From: JACDBE01 sp051002015
GTDB taxonomy: Bacteria > Actinomycetota > Acidimicrobiia > Spongiisociales > UBA5794
NCBI GenBank assembly: GCA_051002015.1
Contig: JBPCMS010000012.1
Coordinates: 4,173 to 68,172 of the forward strand
DNA: 64,000 bases
Reading direction: 5' to 3'
Numbering within the stretch: position 1 is the first letter of the stretch; the number at the start of each line of letters is the position of its first letter. A model generated the notes under the pieces. It saw only the letters and a program-made list of their open reading frames with translations, was not told where the DNA came from and made no database searches. A program made the position numbers and the translations under genes. Shown here one piece after another: positions 48,870 to 57,614 of the stretch.

Positions 48870-49765
48870 GCCGCATCGACGGGTTTCTGCTGGTCGACAA
48901 GCCGAAGACGTGGACGTCGCACGATGTCGTCGCCAAGGTGCGGGGCATCGCCGGTCAGAAGAAGGTGGGGCACGCCGGGACGCTCGACCCGATGGCAACC
49001 GGTCTGCTGGTGCTGGCCCTGGGGCGCGCCACCCGCCTGCTCCGCTTCGTACAGGAGGCGCCCAAGGAGTACGTTGCCACCGCCCGGTTCGGGGTGGCCA
49101 CCGACACCCTCGACGCAGACGGGGCCGTCCTCTCCCGGGAGCCGATGGCGGTGACCGAGGACGACGTGGACGCCGTGCTCGGCCGCTTCACCGGTCGCAT
49201 CCTCCAGGTGCCGCCGATGGTGTCGGCACGCCGCGTGGGCGGACGCAGGCTCTACGCAATGGCGCGCCAGGGCGTCGAGGTGGAGCGAGAGGCGCGTCCG
49301 GTGACCATCCACGACATCGAGGTGATCGACTTCGCCCCCTGCGACTACCCGGAGGTCACCCTCCGGGTCCGCTGTTCCACCGGAACCTACATCCGTACCC
49401 TGGCCGACGATCTGGCCGGGGCGCTTGGCGGGCGGGCCTACCTCACCTCCCTGCGGCGCACCGCCAACGGCGGCCATCGGGTCGGCTCGGCGCACACCGT
49501 CGACGCCCTCAGCCTGGCCGCCGACGAGGAGCGGCTGACCGATCTGGTCCTGTCCCCCGCAGACGGCCTCCCCGATCTCCCCGCGGTCATCGTCGATCCG
49601 GACACCGCGGAGGGGGTGAGGCATGGCGTCCCCTTCGCCAGCCGCGCCCTCGGCGACGGTGCCCCCGGCGACGGTGTCGTCCGTCTCACCGACGGCGCCG
49701 GCGGGCTGCTCGCCGTCTACACCATCGACGGGGTGAGGGCCATGCCCGAGGTGGTGCTGTCGTGA
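48866..49765 (+). CDS. truB: tRNA pseudouridine(55) synthase TruB
   Basis: TruB makes pseudouridine 55 in the T-loop. The 299-residue protein has the catalytic Asp41 in HAGTLDPMATGLLVLALG, QVPPMVSARRVGGRRLYAMARQG and RCSTGTYIRTLADDLAGALG. The start overlaps the nrnA stop (ATGA), and the stop overlaps ribF (GTGA). No tRNA genes are in the window. Confidence 0.95.
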   Translation: MSRIDGFLLVDKPKTWTSHDVVAKVRGIAGQKKVGHAGTLDPMATGLLVLALGRATRLLRFVQEAPKEYVATARFGVATDTLDADGAVLSREPMAVTEDDVDAVLGRFTGRILQVPPMVSARRVGGRRLYAMARQGVEVEREARPVTIHDIEVIDFAPCDYPEVTLRVRCSTGTYIRTLADDLAGALGGRAYLTSLRRTANGGHRVGSAHTVDALSLAADEERLTDLVLSPADGLPDLPAVIVDPDTAEGVRHGVPFASRALGDGAPGDGVVRLTDGAGGLLAVYTIDGVRAMPEVVLS

Positions 49766-50709
49766 AGGTGCTGGAGGGCCCCTACCGGTCGTGGCCGGCG
49801 CCGGAGCGGCGGGCGGCGGCGACGGTCGGGGTCTACGACGGGGTCCACCGTGGCCACCGGGCGGTGATCGTCTCCCTCGGCGAGCTCGCCGCGAGGATGG
49901 GCCTCGCCCTCACCGTGGTCACCTTCCGGAACCATCCGGCCACCCTGCTGGCTCCCGACCGGATCCCGGCCCGGCTCACCACGCTCGACCAGCAGCTCGA
50001 CCAGTTCGAGGAGCTGGCGGTGGATCAGGTGGCGGTGCTCGACTTCGACGACGAGTTGCGCCATCTCTCCGCCGCAGCCTTCGTCACCGAGGTGCTGGTC
50101 GACGCCCTCGACTGCGCCGTGGTGTCGGTCGGGGAGGACTTCCGCTTCGGGGTGGGCCAGGAGGGCGATGTCGACCTGCTCACCCGGCTGGGCGCCGCCC
50201 ACGGGTTCACCGTGACCCCGGTGGCGCTGGTGGGCGGTACCGAGGGGGCGTTCCGAGCCTCGGACGTCCGAGCCGCCCTGGCGGAAGGCGACCTGGGAAC
50301 CGCCGGGCACATCCTGGGGAGGCGGTTCATGGTAAGGGGCACGGTGGTGCGCGGCGACGGTCGGGGCCGGTCGATCGGCTATCCCACCGCCAACCTGGTG
50401 CTGGCCCCCGGCCAGGCGGTCCCCCAGCGGGGCGTGTATGCGGTGTGGGTCGGGCTCGGCGACGGCACCGTGGCAGGGGTGGCCAACATCGGGGTCCGGC
50501 CGACGTTCGGCGCAACCGCCGAGGTGCTCGAGGTCCACCTGCTCGACGCCGACATCGACCTGTACGACCGGGTGGTGGAGGTGGCGTTCGTCTCCCGCAT
50601 CCGGGAGGAGCGACGGTTCGACGGGATCGACGCGCTGGTGGCCCAGATCGGTCGCGACGCCGAGGAGGCGGCCCGGCTTCTGGCGGCCGAGGCGGGATCG
50701 CTTCCGTGA
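49762..50709 (+). CDS. ribF: bifunctional riboflavin kinase/FAD synthetase
   Basis: RibF turns riboflavin into FMN and FAD. The 315-residue protein has an N-terminal nucleotidyltransferase (GVYDGVHRGHRAVI, TFRNHPATLLAP, VSVGEDFRFGVGQEGDV) and a C-terminal flavokinase (GDGRGRSIGYPTANL, GVYAVWVGLGDG, NIGVRPTFGATAEVLEVHLLD). The order rbfA-nrnA-truB-ribF is standard; FMN/FAD feed the many flavoproteins encoded nearby. It overlaps both neighbours by GTGA. Confidence 0.95.
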   Translation: MKVLEGPYRSWPAPERRAAATVGVYDGVHRGHRAVIVSLGELAARMGLALTVVTFRNHPATLLAPDRIPARLTTLDQQLDQFEELAVDQVAVLDFDDELRHLSAAAFVTEVLVDALDCAVVSVGEDFRFGVGQEGDVDLLTRLGAAHGFTVTPVALVGGTEGAFRASDVRAALAEGDLGTAGHILGRRFMVRGTVVRGDGRGRSIGYPTANLVLAPGQAVPQRGVYAVWVGLGDGTVAGVANIGVRPTFGATAEVLEVHLLDADIDLYDRVVEVAFVSRIREERRFDGIDALVAQIGRDAEEAARLLAAEAGSLP

Positions 50710-51092
50710 CCCGCTCCCGGGTCGCCTCCGGCTCGCCGTACGAGACCCGGTACGGGTTCAGCCGGGCGGTCCGAGTGGGCGACCGGGTGTTGGTGGCCGG
50801 CACCGGCCCGGTTCCGGCGCCGGGTGGGGAGGTGGCGGCAACCGCCTACGACCAGATGCTCCGCTGCGGCGAGATCGTCGTCGCCGCCATGGCCGGGCTG
50901 GGCGCCCGCCCCGAGGACGTGGTGCGTACCAGGATGTTCATCGTGGATGCCGCCGACGCCGACGGGGTGGGTCGGGCCCACGCCGAGCTGTTCGGCGCCG
51001 CCTCCCCTGCCGCCACCATGGTCGTGGTGGCCGGTCTGCTCGATCCCACCTGGCTGGTCGAGGTCGAGATCGAGGCCCTGATCGACGGCTGA
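50706..51092 (+). CDS. RidA family protein
   Basis: RidA-family proteins hydrolyse reactive enamine/imine intermediates. The 128-residue protein has the chorismate-mutase-like fold: SPYETRYGFSRAVRVGDRVLVAGTGPV, QMLRCGEIVVAAMAGLGARPEDVVRTRMFIVDAAD and PAATMVVVAGLLDPTWLVEVEIEA. The Arg of the archetypal RidA active site is not clear at its usual place, so it may be a non-archetypal subgroup. It is coupled to ribF by GTGA. Confidence 0.85.
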   Translation: MTRSRVASGSPYETRYGFSRAVRVGDRVLVAGTGPVPAPGGEVAATAYDQMLRCGEIVVAAMAGLGARPEDVVRTRMFIVDAADADGVGRAHAELFGAASPAATMVVVAGLLDPTWLVEVEIEALIDG

Positions 51093-51190
51093 TACCGACC
51101 GCCGGAGGGCCGGCTGGACCATGGGACTCGAACCAACCTCCCTGGCCCGTGTCCGCCGGCGGGCCCTTGGTGTGAGCGCGATGGTGGCCG

Positions 51191-51238
51191 AACTTCAGCG
51201 GATTGGTACTCGCCAGGGGTACGCAGAACCTTAGGTTC
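51191..51238 (+). repeat. 48-bp palindromic repeat, cluster D copy 1 (type II core)
   Basis: The ends AACTTCAGCGGATT and GAACCTTAGGTTC flank the core GGTACTCGCCAGGGGTACG, identical to the core at 15028-15074. It starts 98 bases after the RidA-like gene. The rest of 51093-51380 holds copy 2, GCCGCC-rich sequence and no gene I can support. Confidence 0.92.
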
Positions 51239-51272
51239 GGCAGAAGCCGCCAGAAGCGGCCGTCGCTGGCCG

Positions 51273-51320
51273 AACTTCAGCGGATTACGTGTCGTGGCGA
51301 CACGCAGGAACCTTAGGTTT
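51273..51320 (+). repeat. 48-bp palindromic repeat, cluster D copy 2 (type I core)
   Basis: The core extends to CGTGTCGTGGCGACACG, a 7-bp stem, the longest of the family. Both copies in this cluster are preceded by GGCCG and use AACTTC rather than AACATC at the left end. It ends 59 bases from the kup stop. Confidence 0.92.
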
Positions 51321-51379
51321 GCCGCCAATGGCCGCCGTTCACCGCCGCTCGCCGCCAACTGCCGCCGTTCGCCAGCCGC
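51321..51379. repeat. degenerate GCCGCC-rich stretch beside the kup stop
   Basis: GCCGCC recurs five times at 9-12 base intervals (with CACCGCCGCTC and CCAGCCGCC variants), running up to the kup stop codon. It reads like a decayed short tandem repeat. Confidence 0.6.
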
Positions 51380-53287
51380 CTAGATGTCGACCGCGGTGCC
51401 GATCTCGACGACCCGCTCGGTGGGTAGCTTGAAGTAGGCGGCGGCGCTGCGGGCGTTGCGGTGCATGAACTGGAACACACGCTCGGAGACCGTGCTCAGC
51501 CCGAACCCTGGGCGGCTCACCGTCGACTCCGTTCCCAGGAAGTAGGTGGTGTGGAGCGGGTCGAACCCCACCTCGGCGATGAGATGCCCCAGCTCCATCG
51601 GGACGTTCGGCTCCTCCATGAACCCGTACCTCAGGGTCACCTGGTAGAACCGGCTCCCCAGATGCACGACCTCCTCGCGCCGGGCGCGGGGGACCCGTGG
51701 GGTGGTCTCGATGCGGACGGCGAGGAAGACCACCGACTCGTGGATCGCCTCGTTGTGGCGCAGGTTGGCCAGGAAGGCCGGCGGAACCCGACCCTTGATG
51801 GGGAACAGGTAGACGCCGGTGCCGTTGATCCGCCGCAGGTCGGTCTTGCGGGACAGGCTGGAGATCACGGCTGGAAGGGGCTGCTCGCCACGGCGGAGCA
51901 TCCTGGCCACATGCGCCCTTCCCACCCTCCAGGTGCGCATCAGGGCGTAGAGCAGGGCGGCCAGCACCAGCGGGAACCAGCCGCCGGCCGGGATCTTGAC
52001 CAGGTTGGCGGAGAGGAAAGTCAGGTCGACGAGGAGGAACCCGCCGATGATGACCCCCACCTTGGCCCGGCTCCAACCCCAGTGCTCCCTGGCGTACACC
52101 CCGATGAGGATGCTGGTGATCAGCATGGTTGCGGTGACAGCCACGCCGTAGGCGGCCGCCAGGTTGGCCGAGGTGCGGAACCCGAGGACCAGCCCGACGC
52201 AGGCGAGGAGCAGACCCCAGTTCACCGTGGGGACGTAGACCTGGCCGTGGGCCTCCTCGGAGGTGTGTCGGACATCCATGCGGGGGATGAAGTCGAGCTG
52301 GACCGCCTGGTGGGTGAGCGAGAACACCCCCGAGATCAACGCCTGGCTGGCGATGACGGTCGCCCCCGTCGCCAGCCCGATCAGCGGGTACAACGCCCAC
52401 CCAGGGGCGAGCAGGAAGAACGGGCTCCGCACCGCCTCGGGGTCGTTGAGCAGGAGGGCCGCCTGCCCGGCGTAGTTGAGCAGCAACGCCGGCATCACCA
52501 CGGCGAACCAGCCCCGCTTGATCGGCCGGGCCCCGAAGTGCCCCATGTCGGCGTACAGCGCCTCACCGCCGGTCACCACCAAGAAGACCGAGCCGAGGGC
52601 GATGAAGGCTCTGGTGGTGTGATCGGCGATGAATTCGTAGGCGTACCACGGGTTGACCGCGGCGAGCACGCCCGGCTCGTCGAGAACCCGCATCAACCCG
52701 AGGACGGCGATCACCGCGAACCAGACCAGCATCACCGGGCCGAAGAGCCTGCCGACCACGTGGGTCCCGCGATGCTGGATCGAGAACAGCGCCACCAGGA
52801 TGACCAGGGCAGCCGGCACCACGTACCTGGCCAGCGACGGCGCCGCCAACTCGACCCCCTCGACGGCGGAGAGCACGGAGATGGCCGGGGTGATCGCCCC
52901 TTCCCCGGAGAGCATGGCGGCGCCGAACAGCCCGAGCATCACCAGCCTCGCCCGACGCACCCGGTCCGGCGCCGTGGGGGCGACCAGGGCGGTGAGCGAG
53001 AGGATGCCCCCCTCGCCGTCGTTGTCGGCCCGCATCACCACCGAGACGTACTTGATGGCGATGATGAGTACCAGCGCCCAGAAGATCAGGGACAGCACCC
53101 CGAGCACACTGGCGTCTTGCACCGGGATGTTGTGCTCCTCGGTGAAGACCTCCCGGAAGGCGTACAGCGGGCTGGTGCCGATGTCGCCGTACACCACCCC
53201 GATGGCGCCGATGGTGAGCGGGAGCATGGCCCCCCGGGGGCCGTGGGTGGTTGGGGGAGGTACGGCTGCAGGGGGCGCTGCTGGCAT
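51380..53287 (-). CDS. kup: KUP family potassium uptake protein
   Basis: Kup imports K+ with protons. The 635-residue protein has the start of the transporter domain LTIGAIGVVYGDIGTSPLYAFREVF, about 12 membrane segments to residue 460, with SGEGAITPAISVLSAVEG and GGEALYADMGHFG, and a long cytoplasmic C-terminal domain (VYLFPIKGRVPPAFLANLRHNEAIHE split over the conserved block). The ATG at 53287 was chosen because homologues have only a short N-terminus and a TAGGGT lies about 11 bases upstream. Confidence 0.93.
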   Translation of the reverse strand: MPAAPPAAVPPPTTHGPRGAMLPLTIGAIGVVYGDIGTSPLYAFREVFTEEHNIPVQDASVLGVLSLIFWALVLIIAIKYVSVVMRADNDGEGGILSLTALVAPTAPDRVRRARLVMLGLFGAAMLSGEGAITPAISVLSAVEGVELAAPSLARYVVPAALVILVALFSIQHRGTHVVGRLFGPVMLVWFAVIAVLGLMRVLDEPGVLAAVNPWYAYEFIADHTTRAFIALGSVFLVVTGGEALYADMGHFGARPIKRGWFAVVMPALLLNYAGQAALLLNDPEAVRSPFFLLAPGWALYPLIGLATGATVIASQALISGVFSLTHQAVQLDFIPRMDVRHTSEEAHGQVYVPTVNWGLLLACVGLVLGFRTSANLAAAYGVAVTATMLITSILIGVYAREHWGWSRAKVGVIIGGFLLVDLTFLSANLVKIPAGGWFPLVLAALLYALMRTWRVGRAHVARMLRRGEQPLPAVISSLSRKTDLRRINGTGVYLFPIKGRVPPAFLANLRHNEAIHESVVFLAVRIETTPRVPRARREEVVHLGSRFYQVTLRYGFMEEPNVPMELGHLIAEVGFDPLHTTYFLGTESTVSRPGFGLSTVSERVFQFMHRNARSAAAYFKLPTERVVEIGTAVDI

Positions 53288-53362
53288 GCGAAGTCGGAAC
53301 CCTACTCGCTCCTCGGAGGGATGCATCGTCGGGGCGAGGTTGGCGGAACGGCCCTCTCCGGC

Positions 53363-53368
53363 TACACT
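53363..53368 (+). promoter_or_regulatory. -10 hexamer of rpsO
   Basis: TACACT begins a leader of about 85 bases before rpsO. Confidence 0.55.
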
Positions 53369-53375
53369 TGCGGCT

Positions 53376-53389
53376 CGGACGTTCGTCCG
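53376..53389 (+). promoter_or_regulatory. hairpin at the start of the rpsO leader
   Basis: CGGACGTTCGTCCG is a perfect stem at the 5' end of the predicted rpsO transcript. S15 represses its own translation through leader structures in several bacteria; whether that happens here is inference. Confidence 0.45.
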
Positions 53390-53461
53390 CCGCACCTCCG
53401 CGTGATGGGTCTCACCGCCGCAGCGCGATGCTCAGCCCCATCGGTCGGAATGCCCCCTGTC

Positions 53462-53734
53462 GTGAAGGACACGCAGTTGAAAGAGAAGCAGACCATCATC
53501 GAATCGTTCGGTTCCCACCAGGCCGACACCGGATCCCCTGAGGTCCAGGTGGCCCTGTTGACCGAGCGCATCAACCACCTCACCGAGCATCTGCGGTCGA
53601 ACCAGAAGGATCACCACAGCCGGCGAGGACTGCTGACGATGGTCGGCAAGCGGCGCCGTCTGCTCGGCTACCTGCGCAATCAGGACGTCGAGCGCTACCG
53701 CTCCCTCATCGCCAGGCTGGGCCTGCGCCGCTGA
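53462..53734 (+). CDS. rpsO: 30S ribosomal protein S15
   Basis: S15 nucleates the 30S platform. The 90-residue protein contains ESFGSHQADTGSPEVQVALL, INHLTEHLRSNQKDHHSRRG and GKRRRLLGYLRNQDVERY. GTG at 53462 gives the normal length; the ATG at 53450 would add four residues. pnp follows after a 188-base structured leader, the usual pairing. Confidence 0.95.
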   Translation: MKDTQLKEKQTIIESFGSHQADTGSPEVQVALLTERINHLTEHLRSNQKDHHSRRGLLTMVGKRRRLLGYLRNQDVERYRSLIARLGLRR

Positions 53735-53865
53735 GGGTGTCGAGGGTCGGACGGCTCGCCCGTCCCACCCGCACGGAGCCGCAGCGACTCGGTCGGCGGC
53801 CCGAAGCAGAAGCAGGGGACACCCACCAGTTGTCAGTGGCGGGCGCTCTCGGATCCCCCGACCGG

Positions 53866-53894
53866 GAGCTCCCACCACTGCCAATTGGTCAGTG
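53866..53894 (+). promoter_or_regulatory. structured leader of pnp
   Basis: Between rpsO and pnp, CACTGCCAATTGGTCAGTG (53876-53894) is an almost perfect palindrome with one bulged base, and CGGGAGCTCCC lies just before it. PNPase and RNase III control pnp mRNA through such leader hairpins in other bacteria. Confidence 0.45.
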
Positions 53895-53922
53895 TCTCCT
53901 CCAACAACAGAGGAGAACACGC

Positions 53923-56370
53923 GTGGCAGAGACCACCGTTCGTGGCCGGATAGGCGACAAGGAAGTCGTCTTCTCGGCGGGCAAGCTCGCCCAACTCGCC
54001 GATGGGGCCGTCGTGGCCACCGTCGGCAACACCGAAGTCATCGTCACCGCAACGGCCAGCAGGTCGGTGCGCGAGGGACAGGACTTCTTCCCGCTCACCG
54101 TCGACGTCGAGGAGCGGATGTACTCCGTGGGTCGGATCCCCGGCTCGTTCTTCCGACGTGAGGGACGCGCCACCGAGAAGGCGACGCTCACCGCCCGCCT
54201 GATCGACCGACCGCTCCGCCCGGCGTTCGCCGACGGTTACCGGTGCGAGACCCATGTCGTCGCCACCATCCTGGCGGCCGACCTGGTCAACCCCTACGAC
54301 GTTCCGGCACTCAACGCGGCGTCTGCGGCCCTGACCGTCAGCGCCATCCCGTTCCTGGGTCCCATCGGCGCCGTCCGACTGGCGCTGCGTGACGGCGACT
54401 GGATCGCCTTCCCCACCTTCGAGGAGATGGACGAGTCCGTCTTCGAGATCGTGGTTGCCGGGAGGCGCAACGAGGCCGGCGGTGTCGACATCGCCATGGT
54501 CGAGGCCGGTGCCACCGAGAACGGGTACCGGATGGTCCAGGACGGCGCCCCCGCCAGCGACGAGGAGACCGTGGCCCGAGGTCTCGAGGCGGCCAAGGAC
54601 CACATCGCCGCCATCGTCGACCTCCAGCTCGAGCTGCGCCGCCAGCTGGGCGAACCGGAGCCGGTGGAATGGCCCGTGGTCGAGGACTATTCGGCCGAGG
54701 TGTACGACCGGGTCGCCACCATCGCCCGCCCCAGGCTGGAGGCGATGGGGATCATCGCCGACAAGACCGAGCGGCTGCTCACCGAGAAGCGGGTCGCCGA
54801 CGAGGTGATGGCCGAGCTGGCAATCCCCGAGGACGACGCCGCCTTGGCGGCCGCATCGAAGAGAGCCTTCCGGTCGGTGCAGAAAACCATGATGCGGGAC
54901 CGGGTGGTCCGTGACGGCATCAGGCTCGACGGCCGGGGCCTCACCGACGTCCGGCCGCTCACCATCGAGGTGGGGGTGCTCCCCGAGGTCCACGGGTCGG
55001 GTCTGTTCCAGCGGGGCGAGACCCAGGTGCTCAACGTCACCACGCTGGGCATGACCAAGATGGAGCAGATGCTCGACACCATCTCGGTCGAGGAAACCAA
55101 GCGCTACATGCACCACTACAACATGGCGCCGTTCGCCACCGGCGAGACCGGCTTCATGCGCGGTCCCAAGCGGCGCGAGATCGGGCACGGAGCCCTCGCC
55201 GAGCGAGCCCTGTTCCCGGTGATCCCACCGGTGGAGGACTTCCCATACGCCTTCCGTCTCGTGTCAGAGGTGCTGATGTCGAACGGGTCGTCCTCGATGG
55301 CATCGGTGTGCGGCTCGTCGCTGTCGTTGATGGACGCAGGCGTGCCCATCGCCGCTCCGGTGGCGGGCATCGCCATGGGGCTGATCGCCCACGACGGCCG
55401 GTTCATCACGCTGACCGACATCCTCGGCGCCGAGGACGCCCTCGGCGACATGGACTTCAAGGTGGCGGGGACCCGTGACATGATCACCGCGCTCCAACTC
55501 GACACCAAGATCGAGTCGCTGCCCGCCGACGTGCTCATCAAGGCGATGCACCAGGCCCGTGACGCCCGGCTGTTCATCCTCGATGCGATGACCGCGGTCA
55601 TCGCCGAGCCTCGGGCCGAGCTCGCCCCCAACGCCCCCAAGATCGAGTCGATCGTGATCCCGAGGGACCGCATCGGCGAGGTCATCGGGCCCAAGGGCAA
55701 GGTCATCCGTGAGCTCGAGGAGGAGACCGGGGCCACCATCGAGATCGACGACGACGGCACGGTCCGGGTCGGCGCCGCCGACACCGCCTCGATGCAGCTC
55801 GCCAAGGAGCGCATCCTCGCCATCGGCTTCCCGCCGGAGGCGAACGTGGGCGAGATCTACCAGGGCGAGGTGGTGAACATCACCAAGTTCGGTGCGTTCG
55901 TCAACATCCTCCCGGGGCGTGACGGTTTGCTCCACATCTCCAAGATGGGTGGCGGCCGCCGCATCGCCGTGGTCGAGGATGTCCTCTCCCTCGGTGACAA
56001 GGTCCAGGTCGTGGTCCGCGAGATCGACGACAGGGGCAAGGTCAGCCTCGACCTCGCCGACGGGATCGAGCTCGAGATGAAGCCCGGCGCCAAGCCCCTC
56101 GAGGCCTCGGAAAACGGAGGCGGCTACGACGATCGCAGGCGCGACAGCGGTGGCCGTCGCGACGGTGGACGCGACCGCGGAGGTCGCGACAGCGGCCGGC
56201 GGGACCGTGACAGCAGGGGTGGTCAGGGCCGTGGATCCGACAGCCGCTCGGACAGCCGCGCCGACGGCCGCTCGGACAGCAGGAGCGGTGAGAGCCGTTC
56301 CGGCAGCCCGACCTCGTCCGGGTCGCGCACCGTGGTCTCCTTCGAGGACGACTTCGAGAGCGGTTTCTAG
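53923..56370 (+). CDS. pnp: polyribonucleotide nucleotidyltransferase with an Arg/Gly/Ser-rich tail
   Basis: PNPase is the phosphorolytic 3'-5' exonuclease of mRNA decay. The 815-residue protein has two RNase PH cores (FFPLTVDVEERMYSVGRIPG; ALAERALFPVIPP, SNGSSSMASVCGSSLSLMDAG), a KH domain with VIGPKGKVIRELEEETG near 587 and an S1 domain near 643-715. The last 90 residues are a basic, disordered RDGGRD/SRSDSR-type tail ending EDDFESGF. An AGAGGAG precedes the GTG. A strong terminator follows. Confidence 0.96.
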   Translation: MAETTVRGRIGDKEVVFSAGKLAQLADGAVVATVGNTEVIVTATASRSVREGQDFFPLTVDVEERMYSVGRIPGSFFRREGRATEKATLTARLIDRPLRPAFADGYRCETHVVATILAADLVNPYDVPALNAASAALTVSAIPFLGPIGAVRLALRDGDWIAFPTFEEMDESVFEIVVAGRRNEAGGVDIAMVEAGATENGYRMVQDGAPASDEETVARGLEAAKDHIAAIVDLQLELRRQLGEPEPVEWPVVEDYSAEVYDRVATIARPRLEAMGIIADKTERLLTEKRVADEVMAELAIPEDDAALAAASKRAFRSVQKTMMRDRVVRDGIRLDGRGLTDVRPLTIEVGVLPEVHGSGLFQRGETQVLNVTTLGMTKMEQMLDTISVEETKRYMHHYNMAPFATGETGFMRGPKRREIGHGALAERALFPVIPPVEDFPYAFRLVSEVLMSNGSSSMASVCGSSLSLMDAGVPIAAPVAGIAMGLIAHDGRFITLTDILGAEDALGDMDFKVAGTRDMITALQLDTKIESLPADVLIKAMHQARDARLFILDAMTAVIAEPRAELAPNAPKIESIVIPRDRIGEVIGPKGKVIRELEEETGATIEIDDDGTVRVGAADTASMQLAKERILAIGFPPEANVGEIYQGEVVNITKFGAFVNILPGRDGLLHISKMGGGRRIAVVEDVLSLGDKVQVVVREIDDRGKVSLDLADGIELEMKPGAKPLEASENGGGYDDRRRDSGGRRDGGRDRGGRDSGRRDRDSRGGQGRGSDSRSDSRADGRSDSRSGESRSGSPTSSGSRTVVSFEDDFESGF

Positions 56371-56397
56371 GACCCGGACCCGAACCTAAACGCGACT

Positions 56398-56422
56398 GGG
56401 CCCTCCCCATCGGGGAGGGCCC
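56398..56422. terminator. strong bidirectional terminator between pnp and dodecin
   Basis: GGGCCCTCCCC and GGGGAGGGCCC form a perfect 11-bp stem with an ATC loop, followed by TTCGCTGTCTT. It lies between convergent genes and could serve both. Confidence 0.8.
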
Positions 56423-56451
56423 TTCGCTGTCTTGGTGGGGAGAACCCGCGG

Positions 56452-56658
56452 TCAGTCATCGAGGATGAACGTCAGCTTCATGTCGACCCGGAAGTGCTTG
56501 ATGGTGCCGTCGTCGGCCAGCTCGACCTTGTGCTCGGAGATCCACGCTCCCTTGATGCCGTCCACCGTCTTCTGCGCCTTGGCCAGACCCTTGCGGATGG
56601 CGTCCTCGAAGGATCCGGGGGAGGTCGATGTGATCTCGATCACCTTGGCAACAGACAC
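56452..56658 (-). CDS. dodecin family flavin-binding protein
   Basis: Dodecins are hollow dodecamers that store or buffer flavins. The 68-residue protein matches the family over its full length: VAKVIEITSTSPGSFEDAIRKGLAKAQKT, GAWISEHKVELADDGTIKHFRV and MKLTFILDD. An AAAGGAG lies before the GTG start. The gap from 56659 to 56831 shows no supported gene. Confidence 0.93.
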   Translation of the reverse strand: MSVAKVIEITSTSPGSFEDAIRKGLAKAQKTVDGIKGAWISEHKVELADDGTIKHFRVDMKLTFILDD

Positions 56659-56831
56659 GAAGCAGCTCCTTTCGGTGGGCTCTGTCAGGGCAGGCTACTC
56701 CGGGGGCCGGCCCCATGAGCAAGAGGCTCCGCCGTTGGGTGGAGCTCGGCGGTTGGGGCTGGGGTCCCCAACCGCACCGCGATGAGGCGTCAGCCGAAGA
56801 GCCATGTGTACAGCAAATCTCCTCTTGTGAA

Positions 56832-56847
56832 TCGAACATATGTTCGA
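56832..56847. promoter_or_regulatory. LexA (SOS) box of imuA'-imuB
   Basis: TCGAACATATGTTCGA is a perfect 16-bp palindrome matching the actinobacterial/Bacillus-type LexA site. It directly abuts TAGGGT (56848-56853), a plausible -10, so LexA would block polymerase. Confidence 0.85.
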
Positions 56848-56882
56848 TAGGGTGTGAGGCCCGGAGGAACAGGTGGAGAGAG

Positions 56883-57614
56883 GTGCCAGCAACCAGGATG
56901 TTGACCATGGCACCGGACAGGGTGCCCGAACATGTCACCACCACCGACCTCACCCGATCGGATCGGGACGACACCGTCGCCATGCTCCGCCGCCATCTGC
57001 CCGCCCCGCCGCCCCGGGAGACCGTCCCGCTGGTTCCCGTCCCCGGTCAGGTGGTCGGGCTGCACGGCCCCGCCGGAATGGGGCTGACCAGGTTGGGGCT
57101 GTCGATGGCGGCGGGGGCAGCCATCGAGGGCTCCGTGGCCTGCGTCGACGTGCGCGGCTGGCTGTGCCCCTCGGCCGCCTGGGAGGTGGGGATCGACCCG
57201 GACCGCCTGGTGGTGGTGCGCTGCGACGACCCGGTGACCTGGGCCCGGGTGGTGGCAGGGCTGCTCGACGGGATGGGCGCCGTATACGCCGAGGTTCCCC
57301 GCCAGGTGAAGGAGGCCCCGCTGCGCACCCTGGCCTCTGCGGTGCGGAGCAAGGGGACCCCGCTGGTGCTCAACCCGCTGTCGGGGATGTTGCCGGGCGG
57401 GTTGGCCCAGCTCCGGCTGGAGGGACGCCGGATCAGCTGGGAGGGGACCGGGGCCGGGCACGGACGGCTGCTGCGCCGGCGGCTGGTGCTGGAGGCGTCG
57501 GGGAAGGCGGTCAAGGGGATGACCCGGATCATCGAGGTGGAGGACCATGGAGCGGACGCTCTGCGTGTGGTATCCCGACTGGGCACTGCGCCGGCCCGAT
57601 ACGCCGCCGGGTGA
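56883..57614 (+). CDS. imuA': ImuA'-like RecA-fold protein
   Basis: In Actinomycetota, ImuA' and ImuB work with DnaE2 in SOS mutagenesis. The 243-residue protein has a RecA-like core with a degenerate Walker A (LHGPAGMGLTRLGL, no Lys) and a Walker-B-like strand, and basic C-terminal RGKAVKG-type residues. Its place before imuB, with a 68-base overlap, and the LexA box upstream support the call more than sequence alone. The GTG at 56883 has GGAGAG close by; ATGs at 56898 and 56907 are alternatives. No dnaE2 is in the window. Confidence 0.75.
   Translation: MPATRMLTMAPDRVPEHVTTTDLTRSDRDDTVAMLRRHLPAPPPRETVPLVPVPGQVVGLHGPAGMGLTRLGLSMAAGAAIEGSVACVDVRGWLCPSAAWEVGIDPDRLVVVRCDDPVTWARVVAGLLDGMGAVYAEVPRQVKEAPLRTLASAVRSKGTPLVLNPLSGMLPGGLAQLRLEGRRISWEGTGAGHGRLLRRRLVLEASGKAVKGMTRIIEVEDHGADALRVVSRLGTAPARYAAG

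Noticed and set aside
48794..49624. Long antisense frames over truB, pnp, kup, dxr and others
   Set aside because: In very GC-rich DNA stops are rare in all frames; these show Arg/Gly/Pro-rich or His/Asp-rich composition and lie fully over well-identified genes.
51118..51160. tRNA gene on the minus strand, from a TTCGAGTCCC-like T-loop near 51128
   Set aside because: The T-stem has mismatches, only about three bases separate it from CCA instead of a 7-bp acceptor strand, and no anticodon arm can be folded.
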